64,000 nucleotides of DNA from JAAXHV01 sp965207165 (lineage in GTDB: Bacteria > Pseudomonadota > Gammaproteobacteria > Eutrophobiales > Eutrophobiaceae), in NCBI GenBank assembly GCA_965207165.1, contig OZ242265.1, forward strand, positions 1,364,001-1,428,000, given 5' to 3'. The notes beneath the pieces were generated by a model. The model made no database searches. It was given only the letters and a program-made list of their open reading frames with translations, and was not told the origin of the DNA. The position numbers and the translations under genes are program-made. The first letter of the stretch is position 1; every line of letters starts with the position of its first letter. Shown here piece by piece: positions 51,282-60,611 of the stretch.

Positions 51282-51649
51282 TCAGGCAACTCCTGTTTGC
51301 GCAGCCGGGAAGCGCCGCTGAAAGTATCCGTAGCTGGTGGTACCTGCGGCTCTCCGCCACGGCCCTGTTGCCTCTGGTGTTGTGGTTTATTTACGAACTG
51401 TCCACGCTGGACTCACTGGAATACGAGGTCGTTCGTGAATGGCTGGCGACTCCCTCCAGCGCCATCCTGTTCATCCTGCTGATCCCGGTTCTGTTCTACC
51501 ATTCCCAGTCCGGCATGACGGAAGTCATCGAAGACTACCTTGCCGACGGGAAGCAGAAGACGGCGGCCATCATCCTGGTCAGGTTCCTTGCCGCGTTGTG
51601 CGCATTCGCCGCCATCCTTGCCGTCATGCTGGTCTGCCTCGGCCTGTAA
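51278..51649 (+). CDS. sdhD: Succinate dehydrogenase membrane anchor subunit
   Basis: A 123-residue hydrophobic protein with three helices. WYLRLSATALLPLVLWFIYE begins the first helix, and YHSQSGMTEVIEDYLADG holds the conserved His region near the quinone/heme site. The GTG start overlaps the sdhC stop (GTGA), giving tight coupling. sdhA begins three bases after the stop. Confidence 0.92.
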   Translation: MIRQLLFAQPGSAAESIRSWWYLRLSATALLPLVLWFIYELSTLDSLEYEVVREWLATPSSAILFILLIPVLFYHSQSGMTEVIEDYLADGKQKTAAIILVRFLAALCAFAAILAVMLVCLGL

Positions 51650-51652
51650 TTG

Positions 51653-53446
51653 ATGAGCGCCGCCTACCCACTCATCCAGCATGAATACGACGTAGTCGTG
51701 GTCGGCGCCGGCGGCGCCGGGCTGCGCGCCACTTTCGGTATGGCTGAGAAAGGGCTGAAAACGGCCTGCGTCACCAAGGTATTCCCCACCCGCAGCCATA
51801 CCGTGGCAGCCCAGGGGGGCATGAGCGCGGCGCTGGGCAACATGGGGCAAGATGACTGGCGCTGGCACATGTATGACACCGTCAAGGGGTCGGACTGGCT
51901 CGGCGACCAGGACGCCATCGAGTACATGTGCAAGGAAGCCGCCACCGCGGTGATTGAACTGGAACACTACGGCGTCCCCTTCTCGCGCACCACCGACGGC
52001 AAGATCTACCAGCGCCCCTTCGGCGGCATGACGACGAACTTCGGAGAAGGCACCGCACAGCGTACCTGCGCCGCCGCGGACCGTACCGGGCACGCCATCC
52101 TGCATACCCTGTACCAGCAATCGCTGAAACACGATGCCGAGTTCTTCATCGAGTATTTTGCCATCGACCTGATCATGGACGAGGAAGGCGTATGCCGGGG
52201 CGTACTGGCCTGGGACCTGGAAAAAGGCGAGCTGCACTGCTTTCGCGCCCATACCGTCGTCCTGGCGACCGGGGGTTACGGTCGCGCCTATTTTTCCTGT
52301 ACCTCGGCCCATACCTGCACCGGCGACGGCAACGCCATGATCCTGCGCGCCGGGTTGCCCCTGCAGGACATGGAATTCATTCAATTCCACCCCACCGGCA
52401 TCTACGGCGCCGGAGTGTTGATCACGGAAGGGGTGCGCGGTGAAGGCGGCTACCTGACCAACTCGGAAGGCGAGAGGTTCATGGAACGTTACGCCCCGAA
52501 CGCCAAGGACCTGGCTTCCCGGGACGTTGTCAGCCGCTCCATGACCATCGAAATCAGGGAAGGACGCGGGATCGGACCGGAGCGGGACCACCTTTTCCTG
52601 CACCTGGAACACCTGGGACCGGACGTGGTCAACGAACGCCTGCCCGGTATTGCCGAGTCGGCCCGCATTTTCGCCGGGGTGGACGTGACCAGGGCGCCTA
52701 TACCCGTGCTGCCTACGGTGCACTACAACATGGGCGGAATCCCGACCAATTACCACGGGCAGATGGTCACCTTGAAGGACGGCAACCCCGACAGCATCGT
52801 TCCCGGTCTCATGGCTATCGGTGAGGCGGCCTGCGTCTCCGTGCATGGCGCCAATCGCCTCGGTTCGAACAGCCTGCTGGATCTCATCGTGTTCGGCCGC
52901 GCCGCGGCCCTGTGCGCAGCCCGGGAGATCAGTCCCGGTACTCCCCACAAACCGCTGGGCGCTGCGGCGGCGGAGCAGTCTCTGGACCGGTTTGACCGCC
53001 TGCGCCATGCCGATGGCGATTTGCGCACTGCCGGGATCAGGGACAACATGCAGCGTACCATGCAGACCGATGCCGCGGTTTTCCGCAGCGGTGAAATACT
53101 GGCGGCAGGCGTCGAGAAGATGGATACCATTTACCGGTCATTCGACCAGGTGAACACCACGGACCGCTCCCTGGTATGGAATACCGACCTGGTCGAGACC
53201 CTGGAACTGGAGAACCTGCTGCAATGCGCACAGGTAAGCATCCGCTGCGCGGCAAACCGCAAGGAGAGCCGGGGCGCCCATGCCCGGGAAGATTACCCGG
53301 AACGGGACGATGAAAACTGGATGAAGCACACCATGTCATGGCTGGAACCCGGATCCGGCAGGGTGGCGTTTGATTACCGGCCGGTACACCTTAACACCCT
53401 GACGGACGAGGTGGAGACAATCCCCCCGAAAAAGCGGGTGTATTAA
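51653..53446 (+). CDS. sdhA: Succinate dehydrogenase flavoprotein subunit
   Basis: A 597-residue catalytic subunit that oxidises succinate to fumarate. VVVVGAGGAGLRATFGMAEK binds FAD. H49 in RSHTVAAQGG is the covalent flavin ligand, dependent on SdhE. HPTGIYGAGVLITEGVRGEG carries active-site residues. The ATG at 51653 is chosen over the TTG just before it. A repeat element of about 90 bases separates its stop from sdhB, which is unusual in an otherwise tightly packed operon. Confidence 0.97.
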   Translation: MSAAYPLIQHEYDVVVVGAGGAGLRATFGMAEKGLKTACVTKVFPTRSHTVAAQGGMSAALGNMGQDDWRWHMYDTVKGSDWLGDQDAIEYMCKEAATAVIELEHYGVPFSRTTDGKIYQRPFGGMTTNFGEGTAQRTCAAADRTGHAILHTLYQQSLKHDAEFFIEYFAIDLIMDEEGVCRGVLAWDLEKGELHCFRAHTVVLATGGYGRAYFSCTSAHTCTGDGNAMILRAGLPLQDMEFIQFHPTGIYGAGVLITEGVRGEGGYLTNSEGERFMERYAPNAKDLASRDVVSRSMTIEIREGRGIGPERDHLFLHLEHLGPDVVNERLPGIAESARIFAGVDVTRAPIPVLPTVHYNMGGIPTNYHGQMVTLKDGNPDSIVPGLMAIGEAACVSVHGANRLGSNSLLDLIVFGRAAALCAAREISPGTPHKPLGAAAAEQSLDRFDRLRHADGDLRTAGIRDNMQRTMQTDAAVFRSGEILAAGVEKMDTIYRSFDQVNTTDRSLVWNTDLVETLELENLLQCAQVSIRCAANRKESRGAHAREDYPERDDENWMKHTMSWLEPGSGRVAFDYRPVHLNTLTDEVETIPPKKRVY

Positions 53447-53458
53447 TCCGTAAATAAT

Positions 53459-53540
53459 AATACGCAGATTACGCAGATGTACGCAGATGAAAAGAAATGA
53501 ATCAAAATACAATCTGCGTTACTCTGCATCATCTGTGGAT
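53459..53540. repeat. atccgcagat-type repeat array inside the sdh operon
   Basis: Three direct ACGCAGAT units (53462-53489) face three opposite-orientation ATCTGCGT/CTGCATCATCTGTGG units (53512-53540), forming an imperfect inverted repeat between sdhA and sdhB. The copy is in the only sizeable gap of the operon. Confidence 0.8.
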
Positions 53541-53557
53541 AAATAAAGAGACCCGGT

Positions 53558-54340
53558 ATGGCGCAGTTCACATTGCCGAAAAATTCGAAGGTGAAGCAGG
53601 GAAAAACGTTTCCTCTGAACGGCGAGGTAAAACGGAAAAAGACCTTGCAGGTGTACCGCTGGGATCCGGATAGCGGCGACAACCCCAGGGTGGACTCCTA
53701 CGAAGTCGACCTCGACAAGTGCGGCCAGATGGTGCTGGATGCGCTGATCCATATCAAGAATGAAATCGATTCGACCCTGACCTTCCGGCGCTCCTGCCGG
53801 GAGGGCATCTGCGGTTCCTGCGCCATGAATATCGACGGTGTCAACACGCTGGCCTGCACCAGGGTCATCAGCGATATCAGGTCAGACATCAAGGTCTATC
53901 CCCTGCCCCACACCCAGGTCGTCAAGGACCTGGTCCCTGACCTGAGCCACTTTTACGCGCAGTACGCCGCCATCAAGCCCTGGATGCAAACCGGTTCCAC
54001 TCCCCCGGAAGACAGTGAACGCGTGCAATCCAAGGTAGACCGGGAAAAACTCGACGGCCTGTACGAATGCATTCTCTGTGCCTGTTGTTCCACCTCCTGC
54101 CCGAGTTACTGGTGGAACAGCGATCGTTACCTCGGCCCGGCGATATTATTGCAGGCCTACCGCTGGATCGTCGACAGCCGGGACGAGAACACCGAGACGC
54201 GGCTGGACGAATTGCAAGACCCGTTCAGCCTGTATCGATGCCACACGATCATGAATTGCACGAACACCTGTCCGAAAGGGCTTAATCCTGCCAGGGCCAT
54301 TGCTGAAACCAAGAAGCTGCTGGCAAAAAAAATGCTGTGA
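53558..54340 (+). CDS. sdhB: Succinate dehydrogenase iron-sulfur subunit
   Basis: A 260-residue electron-transfer subunit. The 2Fe-2S ligands are in CREGICGSCAMNIDG followed by LAC, the 4Fe-4S in CILCACCSTSCP and the 3Fe-4S in CHTIMNCTNTCPKGLNP, all complete. It relays electrons from FAD to quinone. Its stop overlaps the sdhE start. The length is slightly above that of E. coli SdhB (238), with a charged N-terminal extension. Confidence 0.97.
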   Translation: MAQFTLPKNSKVKQGKTFPLNGEVKRKKTLQVYRWDPDSGDNPRVDSYEVDLDKCGQMVLDALIHIKNEIDSTLTFRRSCREGICGSCAMNIDGVNTLACTRVISDIRSDIKVYPLPHTQVVKDLVPDLSHFYAQYAAIKPWMQTGSTPPEDSERVQSKVDREKLDGLYECILCACCSTSCPSYWWNSDRYLGPAILLQAYRWIVDSRDENTETRLDELQDPFSLYRCHTIMNCTNTCPKGLNPARAIAETKKLLAKKML

Positions 54341-54582
54341 TGACGCCCGCAGACAACAGGTTACGCTGGCGCTGCCGGCGCGGCACCCGGGAGATGGATA
54401 TGCTGCTGCTGCGTTTCCTGGAACAGGATTATCCCCGGTTAAGCGCCGGGGACCAGTCACTGTTCGGGGACCTGCTGGATGAGGCCGATCCCGATCTGTA
54501 TGCCTGGATCACCGGCCAGGCGCAACCGGCCAATCCCGATTACCTGTCTCTCGTAGAAAAAATCAGCGGGACGCACCAGTGA
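54340..54582 (+). CDS. sdhE: FAD assembly factor SdhE (SDHAF2/CptB/YgfY)
   Basis: An 80-residue helical protein needed to attach FAD covalently to SdhA. The N-terminal LRWRCRRGTREMDMLLLRFL contains the conserved RGxxE/D motif. PDLYAWITGQAQP is also typical. The ATG at 54340 overlaps the sdhB stop by one base. The stop overlaps the GTG of ygfZ, so the whole sdh block from sdhB on is translationally coupled. Confidence 0.95.
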   Translation: MTPADNRLRWRCRRGTREMDMLLLRFLEQDYPRLSAGDQSLFGDLLDEADPDLYAWITGQAQPANPDYLSLVEKISGTHQ

Positions 54583-55343
54583 ACCCCGGTGCAATCGACT
54601 TCCTGGCCCCGCTCAGGCTCGACGGGGCCGACGCTGCCGGCTTCCTCCACGGACAATTCACTACCGACGTGACCGGGCTTGCGCCCGGACAAACCGGCTT
54701 CAGTGCCTGGTGCGACCCCAAAGGCAGGGTGCTCGCCACCTTCATCCTGGCGCGCCTTGAAGAGACTTTCTGGTTGCTGCTGCCCCAGACGCTGAAACAG
54801 ACATTCATGACGCGCATGAAAATGTACGTGTTGCGCGCAGACGTAAACATTGTCGACGCCGGCGCCGCGGAGGAAAGCATTCCTGAATTACCCACTTATG
54901 TAGCCGCAATGGATGATTGCGGCTGGGAGGCGACATTCATCAGGCATGGAATACCCTGGATCACCCCGGCAACCAGCGGACGTTTCCTGCCCCAGGAACT
55001 CAAGCTGGACCACCTGGACGCCCTGTCATACACGAAAGGTTGTTACCCGGGGCAGGAGATAATCGCTCGCCTGCGCTTTCGCGGCCAGGTTAAACGGAGT
55101 GTATGCCATGCCGTGACGGACAACAGCACCCTGCTTGCACCAGGCGCAGGACTGACGTTGGCCGGAGATGAGAAGAATATCGGTACCGTCGTTAACTCAG
55201 CTATCACGGATAAACGGCAGGAACTACTGGTCGTCCTGGAGCAGGACCACATCGAAGCCGGAAAGGTAGTGGCCAGGGATTTCCCCGATTGCCTTCTCCA
55301 GGTCTATGGGAGTTTCCATAACAGCATCTCTTCAGGTCACTGA
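54579..55343 (+). CDS. ygfZ: YgfZ/GcvT-domain folate-binding protein
   Basis: A 254-residue tetrahydrofolate-dependent protein involved in synthesis or repair of iron-sulfur clusters. The motif KGCYPGQEIIAR near residue 154, with the conserved cysteine, identifies YgfZ. LHGQFTTDVTGL near residue 25 is the folate-domain start. It begins with GTG overlapping the sdhE stop (GTGA). Its place in the sdh operon fits a role in assembling SdhB clusters. Confidence 0.92.
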   Translation: MNPGAIDFLAPLRLDGADAAGFLHGQFTTDVTGLAPGQTGFSAWCDPKGRVLATFILARLEETFWLLLPQTLKQTFMTRMKMYVLRADVNIVDAGAAEESIPELPTYVAAMDDCGWEATFIRHGIPWITPATSGRFLPQELKLDHLDALSYTKGCYPGQEIIARLRFRGQVKRSVCHAVTDNSTLLAPGAGLTLAGDEKNIGTVVNSAITDKRQELLVVLEQDHIEAGKVVARDFPDCLLQVYGSFHNSISSGH

Positions 55344-55426
55344 GCATCGGCTTGATATCAGCGAGCAACTGAAAGCTTAATGTCAAGAGCATCCAAAACC
55401 CGGAATGCAGAATATAATGGCCGCCC

Positions 55427-56401
55427 ATGAAGCTCGGAAAGATCGTCGCAAGTCGTTTCAAACCCGCATGGTGGCTGCCGGGCGCTAATTTACAGACCCT
55501 GTGGCCGTATTTCTTTCGCCGCAAGACGGAGTTGGACCTGGCCCGCGAGCGTCTGGAATTGCCGGACGGTGATTTTGTCGACCTGTGTTTGACCGCCAAT
55601 GCCGGTGCTCCTGTCGTAGCAGTTTTTCACGGCCTCGAAGGCTGCGTTGACTCCCATTACGTCAAACCGTTGCTGGCGGCCATTGAAAAACGTGGCTGGC
55701 ACGGGGTGTTCATGCATTTTCGCGGCTGTAGCGGCGAATATAACCGTCTGGAGCGCAGTTATCACTCGGGAGACACCGGCGACATTTCATTCCTGGTAAA
55801 CCACCTGCACAGACTCTATCCCGGTGTTCCTGTCGCCGCGGCAGGTTATTCACTGGGTGGTAACGCGCTGCTGAAATACCTTGGAGAGGCGGACCGCAAG
55901 GGACAGGTCCAGGCTGCGGCCGCCGTTTCCGTGCCCTACGTCCTTGCCGAAGGCGCCAAACAGCTCAAGACCGGGTTCTCCAGGGTATACCAGCGGCGCC
56001 TGCTCAGCCTCCTGAAACGCAAAATCACCGGTAAATTCAATGGGAGAAACTGCCCTTTTAACCTCGACGAAGTCTCCAGACTGAATGATTTTTTCCGCTT
56101 CGACGACAGGGTCACCGCCCCCCTGCACGGGTTTGCCGGGGTCATGGACTATTATACGCGCTGCAGTTCGCTGCCGTTTTTGAAAAACATCAACGTACCA
56201 TCCTTGCTGCTCCACGCCAGGGACGACCCGTTCATGACCGATGAGGTCATCCCGGAGGATGATGAACTCTCGGAATATGTGCAACTGGAGCTTGCTGATA
56301 GCGGCGGGCACATCGGATTTGTCAGCGGCAGGGTGCCGGGTTATGCTTCGTACTGGCTGGAGAAAAGGATTATCGAATTTTTTGATGGGTATCTATACTG
56401 A
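55427..56401 (+). CDS. Alpha/beta-fold hydrolase, YheT family
   Basis: A 324-residue hydrolase. The N-terminus KPAWWLPGANLQTLWPYFFR is a YheT/ABHD1-3 signature. The nucleophile elbow is AAGYSLGGNALLKYLGE near residue 145, the acid is in HARDDPFMTDE and the histidine in DSGGHIGFVSG. The substrate is unknown; eukaryotic relatives act on lipids or esters. The gene ends inside the dsbB start region, with a 17-base overlap. Confidence 0.9.
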   Translation: MKLGKIVASRFKPAWWLPGANLQTLWPYFFRRKTELDLARERLELPDGDFVDLCLTANAGAPVVAVFHGLEGCVDSHYVKPLLAAIEKRGWHGVFMHFRGCSGEYNRLERSYHSGDTGDISFLVNHLHRLYPGVPVAAAGYSLGGNALLKYLGEADRKGQVQAAAAVSVPYVLAEGAKQLKTGFSRVYQRRLLSLLKRKITGKFNGRNCPFNLDEVSRLNDFFRFDDRVTAPLHGFAGVMDYYTRCSSLPFLKNINVPSLLLHARDDPFMTDEVIPEDDELSEYVQLELADSGGHIGFVSGRVPGYASYWLEKRIIEFFDGYLY

Positions 56402-56885
56402 GCGACGATTTTTTCTGTTTACGGCCCTGGCCTGCCTGCTGCTGCTGGGCTTCGGCTATTACCTGCAATTCGTACAGGGTCTGGACCCATGCCCGCTGTG
56501 CATCCTGCAACGGGCCGCTTATCTTGGCGTCGCACTCGTGTGCCTGGCAGGGTACTTCCATGGTTCAGCGAGACGTATTTACGGAACGCTTGCGCTGGTC
56601 TGTGCGCTGGCCGGCGCTGCTGTTGCGGCACGGCAGGTATGGCTGCAACACCTGCCGCCGGACCTGGTGCCCGAATGCGGACCGGGTCTTGATTTCATCA
56701 TGCAGGCCTTTCCCTTGCTCGATGCGCTCAAGCTGATTTTTACGGGGTCCGGGGAGTGTGCCGAAACAGTATGGACCTTCCTGTCCCTGAGTATTGCCGA
56801 GTGGAGCCTGTTCTGGTTTGCGGCGTTTTCGGTGATGCTTGTATACCAGTCCGTCATTCCTGCGAGAGCAGGAACGGCGGGTTAG
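56385..56885 (+). CDS. dsbB: Disulfide bond formation protein B
   Basis: A 166-residue inner-membrane protein with four helices that reoxidises DsbA and passes electrons to quinone. DPCPLCILQRAAYLG carries the first CxxC, and the second cysteine pair is in VPECGPG and GSGECAETVW. The ATG at 56385 gives the normal length. The last residues (SVIPARAGTAG) are encoded by a dispersed gtcattcc-type repeat. It converges with ffh and overlaps it by four bases. Confidence 0.92.
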   Translation: MGIYTERRFFLFTALACLLLLGFGYYLQFVQGLDPCPLCILQRAAYLGVALVCLAGYFHGSARRIYGTLALVCALAGAAVAARQVWLQHLPPDLVPECGPGLDFIMQAFPLLDALKLIFTGSGECAETVWTFLSLSIAEWSLFWFAAFSVMLVYQSVIPARAGTAG

Positions 56886-58237
56886 CGGCGGAAGCCGCGG
56901 GGCATATTACTCTCCAGCGTGCGCATCATATTCTCCATGCCGCCTTTCTTGCTCAGTTTTTTCACCATTTTCTGCATCCGGCTGAACTGTTTCAGCAGGC
57001 GGTTGACGTCCTGTATCTGCGTGCCCGAACCGGAGGCGATGCGTTTTTTCCTCGAACCGTTGATGACGGCCGGGAAGCGCCGCTCCCCGGGTGTCATGGA
57101 GTTGATGATCGCCACCATTTTGCCCATTTCCCGCTCCTGTCCGGCGAGGTTCGCGGGCATCTGCTGCATCCCCGGCATCTTGTCGAGGAGACCGCCCAGC
57201 CCGCCCATGCGCTGCATCTGCCGGACCTGGTCGCGATAATCATCCAGGTCGAATCCTCTCCCCTTTTTCAGCTTCCTGGCGATCTTTTTGGCCTTCTCCT
57301 GGTCCGTTTTCGACTCTACTTCCTCAATCAGGCTCAAGACGTCTCCCATCCCCAGTATCCGGGAGGCAATCCTGTCGGGGTGGAACAGTGACAGTTCCGA
57401 GGTCTTCTCACCGGTGCCCAGGAACACGATGGGTTTCCCGGTCACGTGCCGGACCGACAGCGCCGCCCCGCCCCGCGCATCGCCGTCCACTTTCGTCAGT
57501 ATGACCCCGGTCAGGTCCAGGGCATCGTTGAAGGCCCGCGCCGCGTTTACCGCGTCCTGTCCCATCATGCTGTCCACCAGAAACAGGGTGTCGGTCGGGT
57601 CCAGTGCGCCGTGGATGTGTTGAATCTCCGCCATCATTTCCTCGTCGATATGTAACCTGCCGGCGCTATCGACGATCAGGACATCGGCAAACCGGGACCT
57701 GGCGTGTTTCAGCGCCGCTTTCGCAATATCCACGGGTTTCTGCCGGCTGTCGGCCGGGAAATATTCCAGCCCGTTATCTTCCGCCAGCACCCGCAACTGT
57801 TCCAGCGCCGCGGGCCGGTAGATATCGCAACTGGCCACCACTACGGACTTGCCGTGCTGGTCCCGGCACCAGTTGCCCAGCTTCGCAACCGTGGTGGTCT
57901 TGCCCGCGCCCTGCAAGCCTGCCATCAGGATTACCGCCGGCGGCGCGACACTCAAGTTCAGCGACGCCTGCTCATCCCCCATCAGGTGGATCAATTCGTC
58001 CTGCACGATTTTGACTACGGCCTGTCCGGGGCTGAGACTGGTTGCCACTTCGCGGCCCAGCGCCTTGCTTTCAACCCGCTCGATAAACGCCTTGACGACC
58101 GGCAAGGCCACGTCTGCCTCCAGCAAGGCCCTGCGCACGTCACGCATGGCTTCCGCGACGTTATCTTCCGTGAGGCGCGCATGCCCTCTCAGTTGCTGGA
58201 TGATACGGCTGAACCGTCCTGTTAAATTTTCAAACAT
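56882..58237 (-). CDS. ffh: Signal recognition particle protein Ffh
   Basis: A 451-residue SRP54 GTPase that binds 4.5S RNA and signal sequences. The N-domain starts MFENLTGRFSRIIQQLRGHA. The G-domain has GLQGAGKTTTVAKL near residue 107, DSAGRLHID and TKVDGDARGGAAL. The methionine-rich M-domain has SGTQIQDVNRLLKQFSRMQK. It ends with MPRGFRR. The neighbours ccsA and the CNNM gene upstream and divergent are a common gammaproteobacterial context. Confidence 0.97.
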   Translation of the reverse strand: MFENLTGRFSRIIQQLRGHARLTEDNVAEAMRDVRRALLEADVALPVVKAFIERVESKALGREVATSLSPGQAVVKIVQDELIHLMGDEQASLNLSVAPPAVILMAGLQGAGKTTTVAKLGNWCRDQHGKSVVVASCDIYRPAALEQLRVLAEDNGLEYFPADSRQKPVDIAKAALKHARSRFADVLIVDSAGRLHIDEEMMAEIQHIHGALDPTDTLFLVDSMMGQDAVNAARAFNDALDLTGVILTKVDGDARGGAALSVRHVTGKPIVFLGTGEKTSELSLFHPDRIASRILGMGDVLSLIEEVESKTDQEKAKKIARKLKKGRGFDLDDYRDQVRQMQRMGGLGGLLDKMPGMQQMPANLAGQEREMGKMVAIINSMTPGERRFPAVINGSRKKRIASGSGTQIQDVNRLLKQFSRMQKMVKKLSKKGGMENMMRTLESNMPRGFRR

Positions 58238-58256
58238 GTTGTCCCCTATTGTTTAT

Positions 58257-58444
58257 ATCCGCAGATGACGCAGATTTACGCAGATTATATGTGAATTAAA
58301 TGGTATCAGTCGAAATACAGCAGGCAATCTGACATCAGTTTACAATTCGAGTAAACTCGCTTTATTAAAACCGTAAAGCGATGATGCGTATTACTATTAT
58401 TAATTTTAAATCATCATCTGCGTGCATCTGCGAAATCTGCGGAT
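58257..58444. repeat. Inverted atccgcagat-type repeats flanking the ffh/ccsA divergent promoter
   Basis: ATCCGCAGATGACGCAGATT (58257-58286 region) and the opposite-strand copy ATCATCTGCGTGCATCTGCG...GGAT (58413-58444) face each other about 125 bases apart. Both promoters lie between them. The inner sequence is AT-rich, with no further recognised element. Confidence 0.7.
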
Positions 58445-58451
58445 AAAATAT

Positions 58452-59267
58452 ATGCAAACAGGTCTTATCATCAGTGTCGGAACAATCCTGCTCTATTTGC
58501 TGACCGCCGGCTGGCTGGGCAACAGGATATTCCGGTTGCGCTTGACTACGGATGCATTCAACCATTCTATTGCCGCGCTCGCGGGCCTGGCGCTGTCGGG
58601 CCACGGCCTGATCCTCTACCGGGAAATCCTGGTCCAGGCAGGTTTTAACCTGGGCTTTTACCATGCGCTTTCTCTCGTAAGCTGGGTTATTGCCCTGCTT
58701 GCCGTACTGACGGGGCTGTTCAGCGCCATGAGCAACCTGGTTATCATCTTCTTCCCGGTTGCGGCGCTCGCACTGCTGCTGGAAGTTGTTCTCCCGGGCG
58801 CCAATATTATCCCCGGCGGCATCGCTGCCGGCCTGAAAATACATATCCTGCTGTCGGTAGCAGCCTACAGTCTGCTTACGCTGGGCGCACTGCAGGCGCT
58901 GATCCTGGCTTTTGAGGAAACCAGGCTGCGCACGAAGCAACCCGTAAAAATCATGAATATCCTGCCTCCCATGCAAACCCTGGAGGAATTGCTGGTGCAG
59001 GTATTGACCATCGGTTTTTTTCTCCTCAGCCTGAGCCTGGCCACGGGACTGACGTTCATGCACGACATGCTGGGCCAGCATTTGTCCCATAAAGTGGTTT
59101 TGTCCGTCCTGGCCTGGGTCATTTTTGCGGTTGTTCTCTGGGGCAGATGGGCCCGCGGCTGGCGCGGCCGTAAACTGATCCACTGGACCCTCGGCGGCTT
59201 TGCCTCCCTGCTGCTGGCGTATTTCGGGTCGAAGTTCGTACTGGAACTTATTCTGCAGCGGGTTTGA
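58452..59267 (+). CDS. Cytochrome c assembly family protein (CcsA/YpjD-like)
   Basis: A 271-residue membrane protein with eight predicted helices and the CcsA/HemX-like pattern AAYSLLTLGALQALILAFEE, then GLTFMHDMLGQHLSHKVVLS. The YpjD group is usually found beside ffh in gammaproteobacteria, as here, and its exact role is unsettled, though relation to heme handling is likely. The ATG at 58452 is preferred over 58422, since the extra ten codons come from the flanking repeat. Confidence 0.85.
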   Translation: MQTGLIISVGTILLYLLTAGWLGNRIFRLRLTTDAFNHSIAALAGLALSGHGLILYREILVQAGFNLGFYHALSLVSWVIALLAVLTGLFSAMSNLVIIFFPVAALALLLEVVLPGANIIPGGIAAGLKIHILLSVAAYSLLTLGALQALILAFEETRLRTKQPVKIMNILPPMQTLEELLVQVLTIGFFLLSLSLATGLTFMHDMLGQHLSHKVVLSVLAWVIFAVVLWGRWARGWRGRKLIHWTLGGFASLLLAYFGSKFVLELILQRV

Positions 59268-59346
59268 CTGCCCGCGGGTATTTGGCTTGCACCTCGCCAT
59301 AAAATAAGTAGACAATATCCGTCCACTTCAAACTGAGGCTATATCC

Positions 59347-60609
59347 GTGGACGATGTTTCACTATACCTGTTGTCCGGTTTTCTTGTCCTGCTGATCTGC
59401 ATAGCTGCGTTTTTTTCCGGTTCGGAAACCAGCATGATGGCGGTAAACCGCTACCGCCTGCGCCACCTGGCCAATGACGGGCACAAGGGCGCTGTGCTCA
59501 CTTCCACTCTGCTGGAACACCCGGACCGCCTGCTCGGCCTGATCCTGTTCTGCAACAACATTGTCAACTTTTACGCGGCGTCCCTGGGTGTCATCATTGC
59601 CGTCAGGCTGATGGGTGATATCGGTTACGCGCTCGGGCCGGTGATACTCACTTTTCTGTTCCTGGTTTTTGCCGAAGCGGCCCCCAAGACCGTGGCTGCC
59701 TTCCACCCGGAGCGGTACGCGTTCCCCGCGTCATACGTCCTGAAGCCGTTGTCGTTCATCTGCCACCCTTTCGTCTGGACCATCAACCGGCTGTCGAATA
59801 ACCTGCTGGCATTGCTCAACTTCAAAATCGACGGCGTGGAGAATACCAGCCTGTCGCGGGATGAACTGAGGACCGCACTCACGGAAGCGGGCAAGTTACT
59901 CCCTGCCAGGCACCTGGATATGCTGATCGGCATACTCGACCTGGAACAGGTGACGGTGGAAGACATCATGGTGCCCCGTGCGGAAATCACGGGACTGGAT
60001 ATCAACGATGACCTGACGGAGAACCTGAATTACGTCAGCCAGGGCTCCCATACCCGCCTGCCGCTTTTCCGCGACAACCTGGATGACATTATCGGCATCA
60101 TTCACGTACGGAGCGTCATACGCCTGCTGAAGGACACCAGCGAAATCACCCTGGAAGAACTGGAGGAGATCGCTGAAGAACCACACTTCGTACCGCTCAG
60201 CACGTCGCTGAACGTACAGCTGCTGAATTTTCAGCGGACCAAAAAGCGCCTGGGATTCGTGGTTGACGAATACGGGACAATCCAGGGACTTGTTACCCTG
60301 GCCGACATCCTCGAGGAGATAGTGGGCGAGTTCACGACGGACCTGCAGACCTACAGTGCCGACATCACCAGGCAGGACGACGGTTCGTTCATCATCGACG
60401 GCAGCGCAACCCTGCGCGAGATTAACCGTGAACTGAAATGGGATCTGCCGGCCAGCGGGCCCAAGACCCTGAACGGTCTGATCCTGGAACAGCTTGAGAC
60501 CATGCCCGAGCCGGGGACGACCCTGAAACTCGGCAATTTCACCCTGGAGATCACCCAGGTAACCGATAACGCGGTGAAATCAGTCAGGGTAAAGCTGATC
60601 GGACGGTGA
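59347..60609 (+). CDS. CNNM/CorC-type transporter-associated protein (DUF21, CBS, CorC_HlyC domains)
   Basis: A 420-residue inner-membrane protein. There is an N-terminal DUF21 domain with three or four helices (SGSETSMMAVNRYRLRHLAN near residue 25), then two CBS domains (residues about 200-330, VEDIMVPRAEITGLD and GFVVDEYGTIQGLVTLADIL), and a C-terminal CorC_HlyC domain. This matches the YfjD/CNNM family linked with magnesium or cobalt transport. The start is GTG. It follows the CcsA-like gene, a usual pairing near ffh. Confidence 0.9.
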   Translation: MDDVSLYLLSGFLVLLICIAAFFSGSETSMMAVNRYRLRHLANDGHKGAVLTSTLLEHPDRLLGLILFCNNIVNFYAASLGVIIAVRLMGDIGYALGPVILTFLFLVFAEAAPKTVAAFHPERYAFPASYVLKPLSFICHPFVWTINRLSNNLLALLNFKIDGVENTSLSRDELRTALTEAGKLLPARHLDMLIGILDLEQVTVEDIMVPRAEITGLDINDDLTENLNYVSQGSHTRLPLFRDNLDDIIGIIHVRSVIRLLKDTSEITLEELEEIAEEPHFVPLSTSLNVQLLNFQRTKKRLGFVVDEYGTIQGLVTLADILEEIVGEFTTDLQTYSADITRQDDGSFIIDGSATLREINRELKWDLPASGPKTLNGLILEQLETMPEPGTTLKLGNFTLEITQVTDNAVKSVRVKLIGR

Positions 60610-60611
60610 CG

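Noticed and set aside
53459..53540. CRISPR array between sdhA and sdhB
   Set aside because: The units are only eight to ten bases, without unique spacers of constant length, and half are in the opposite orientation.
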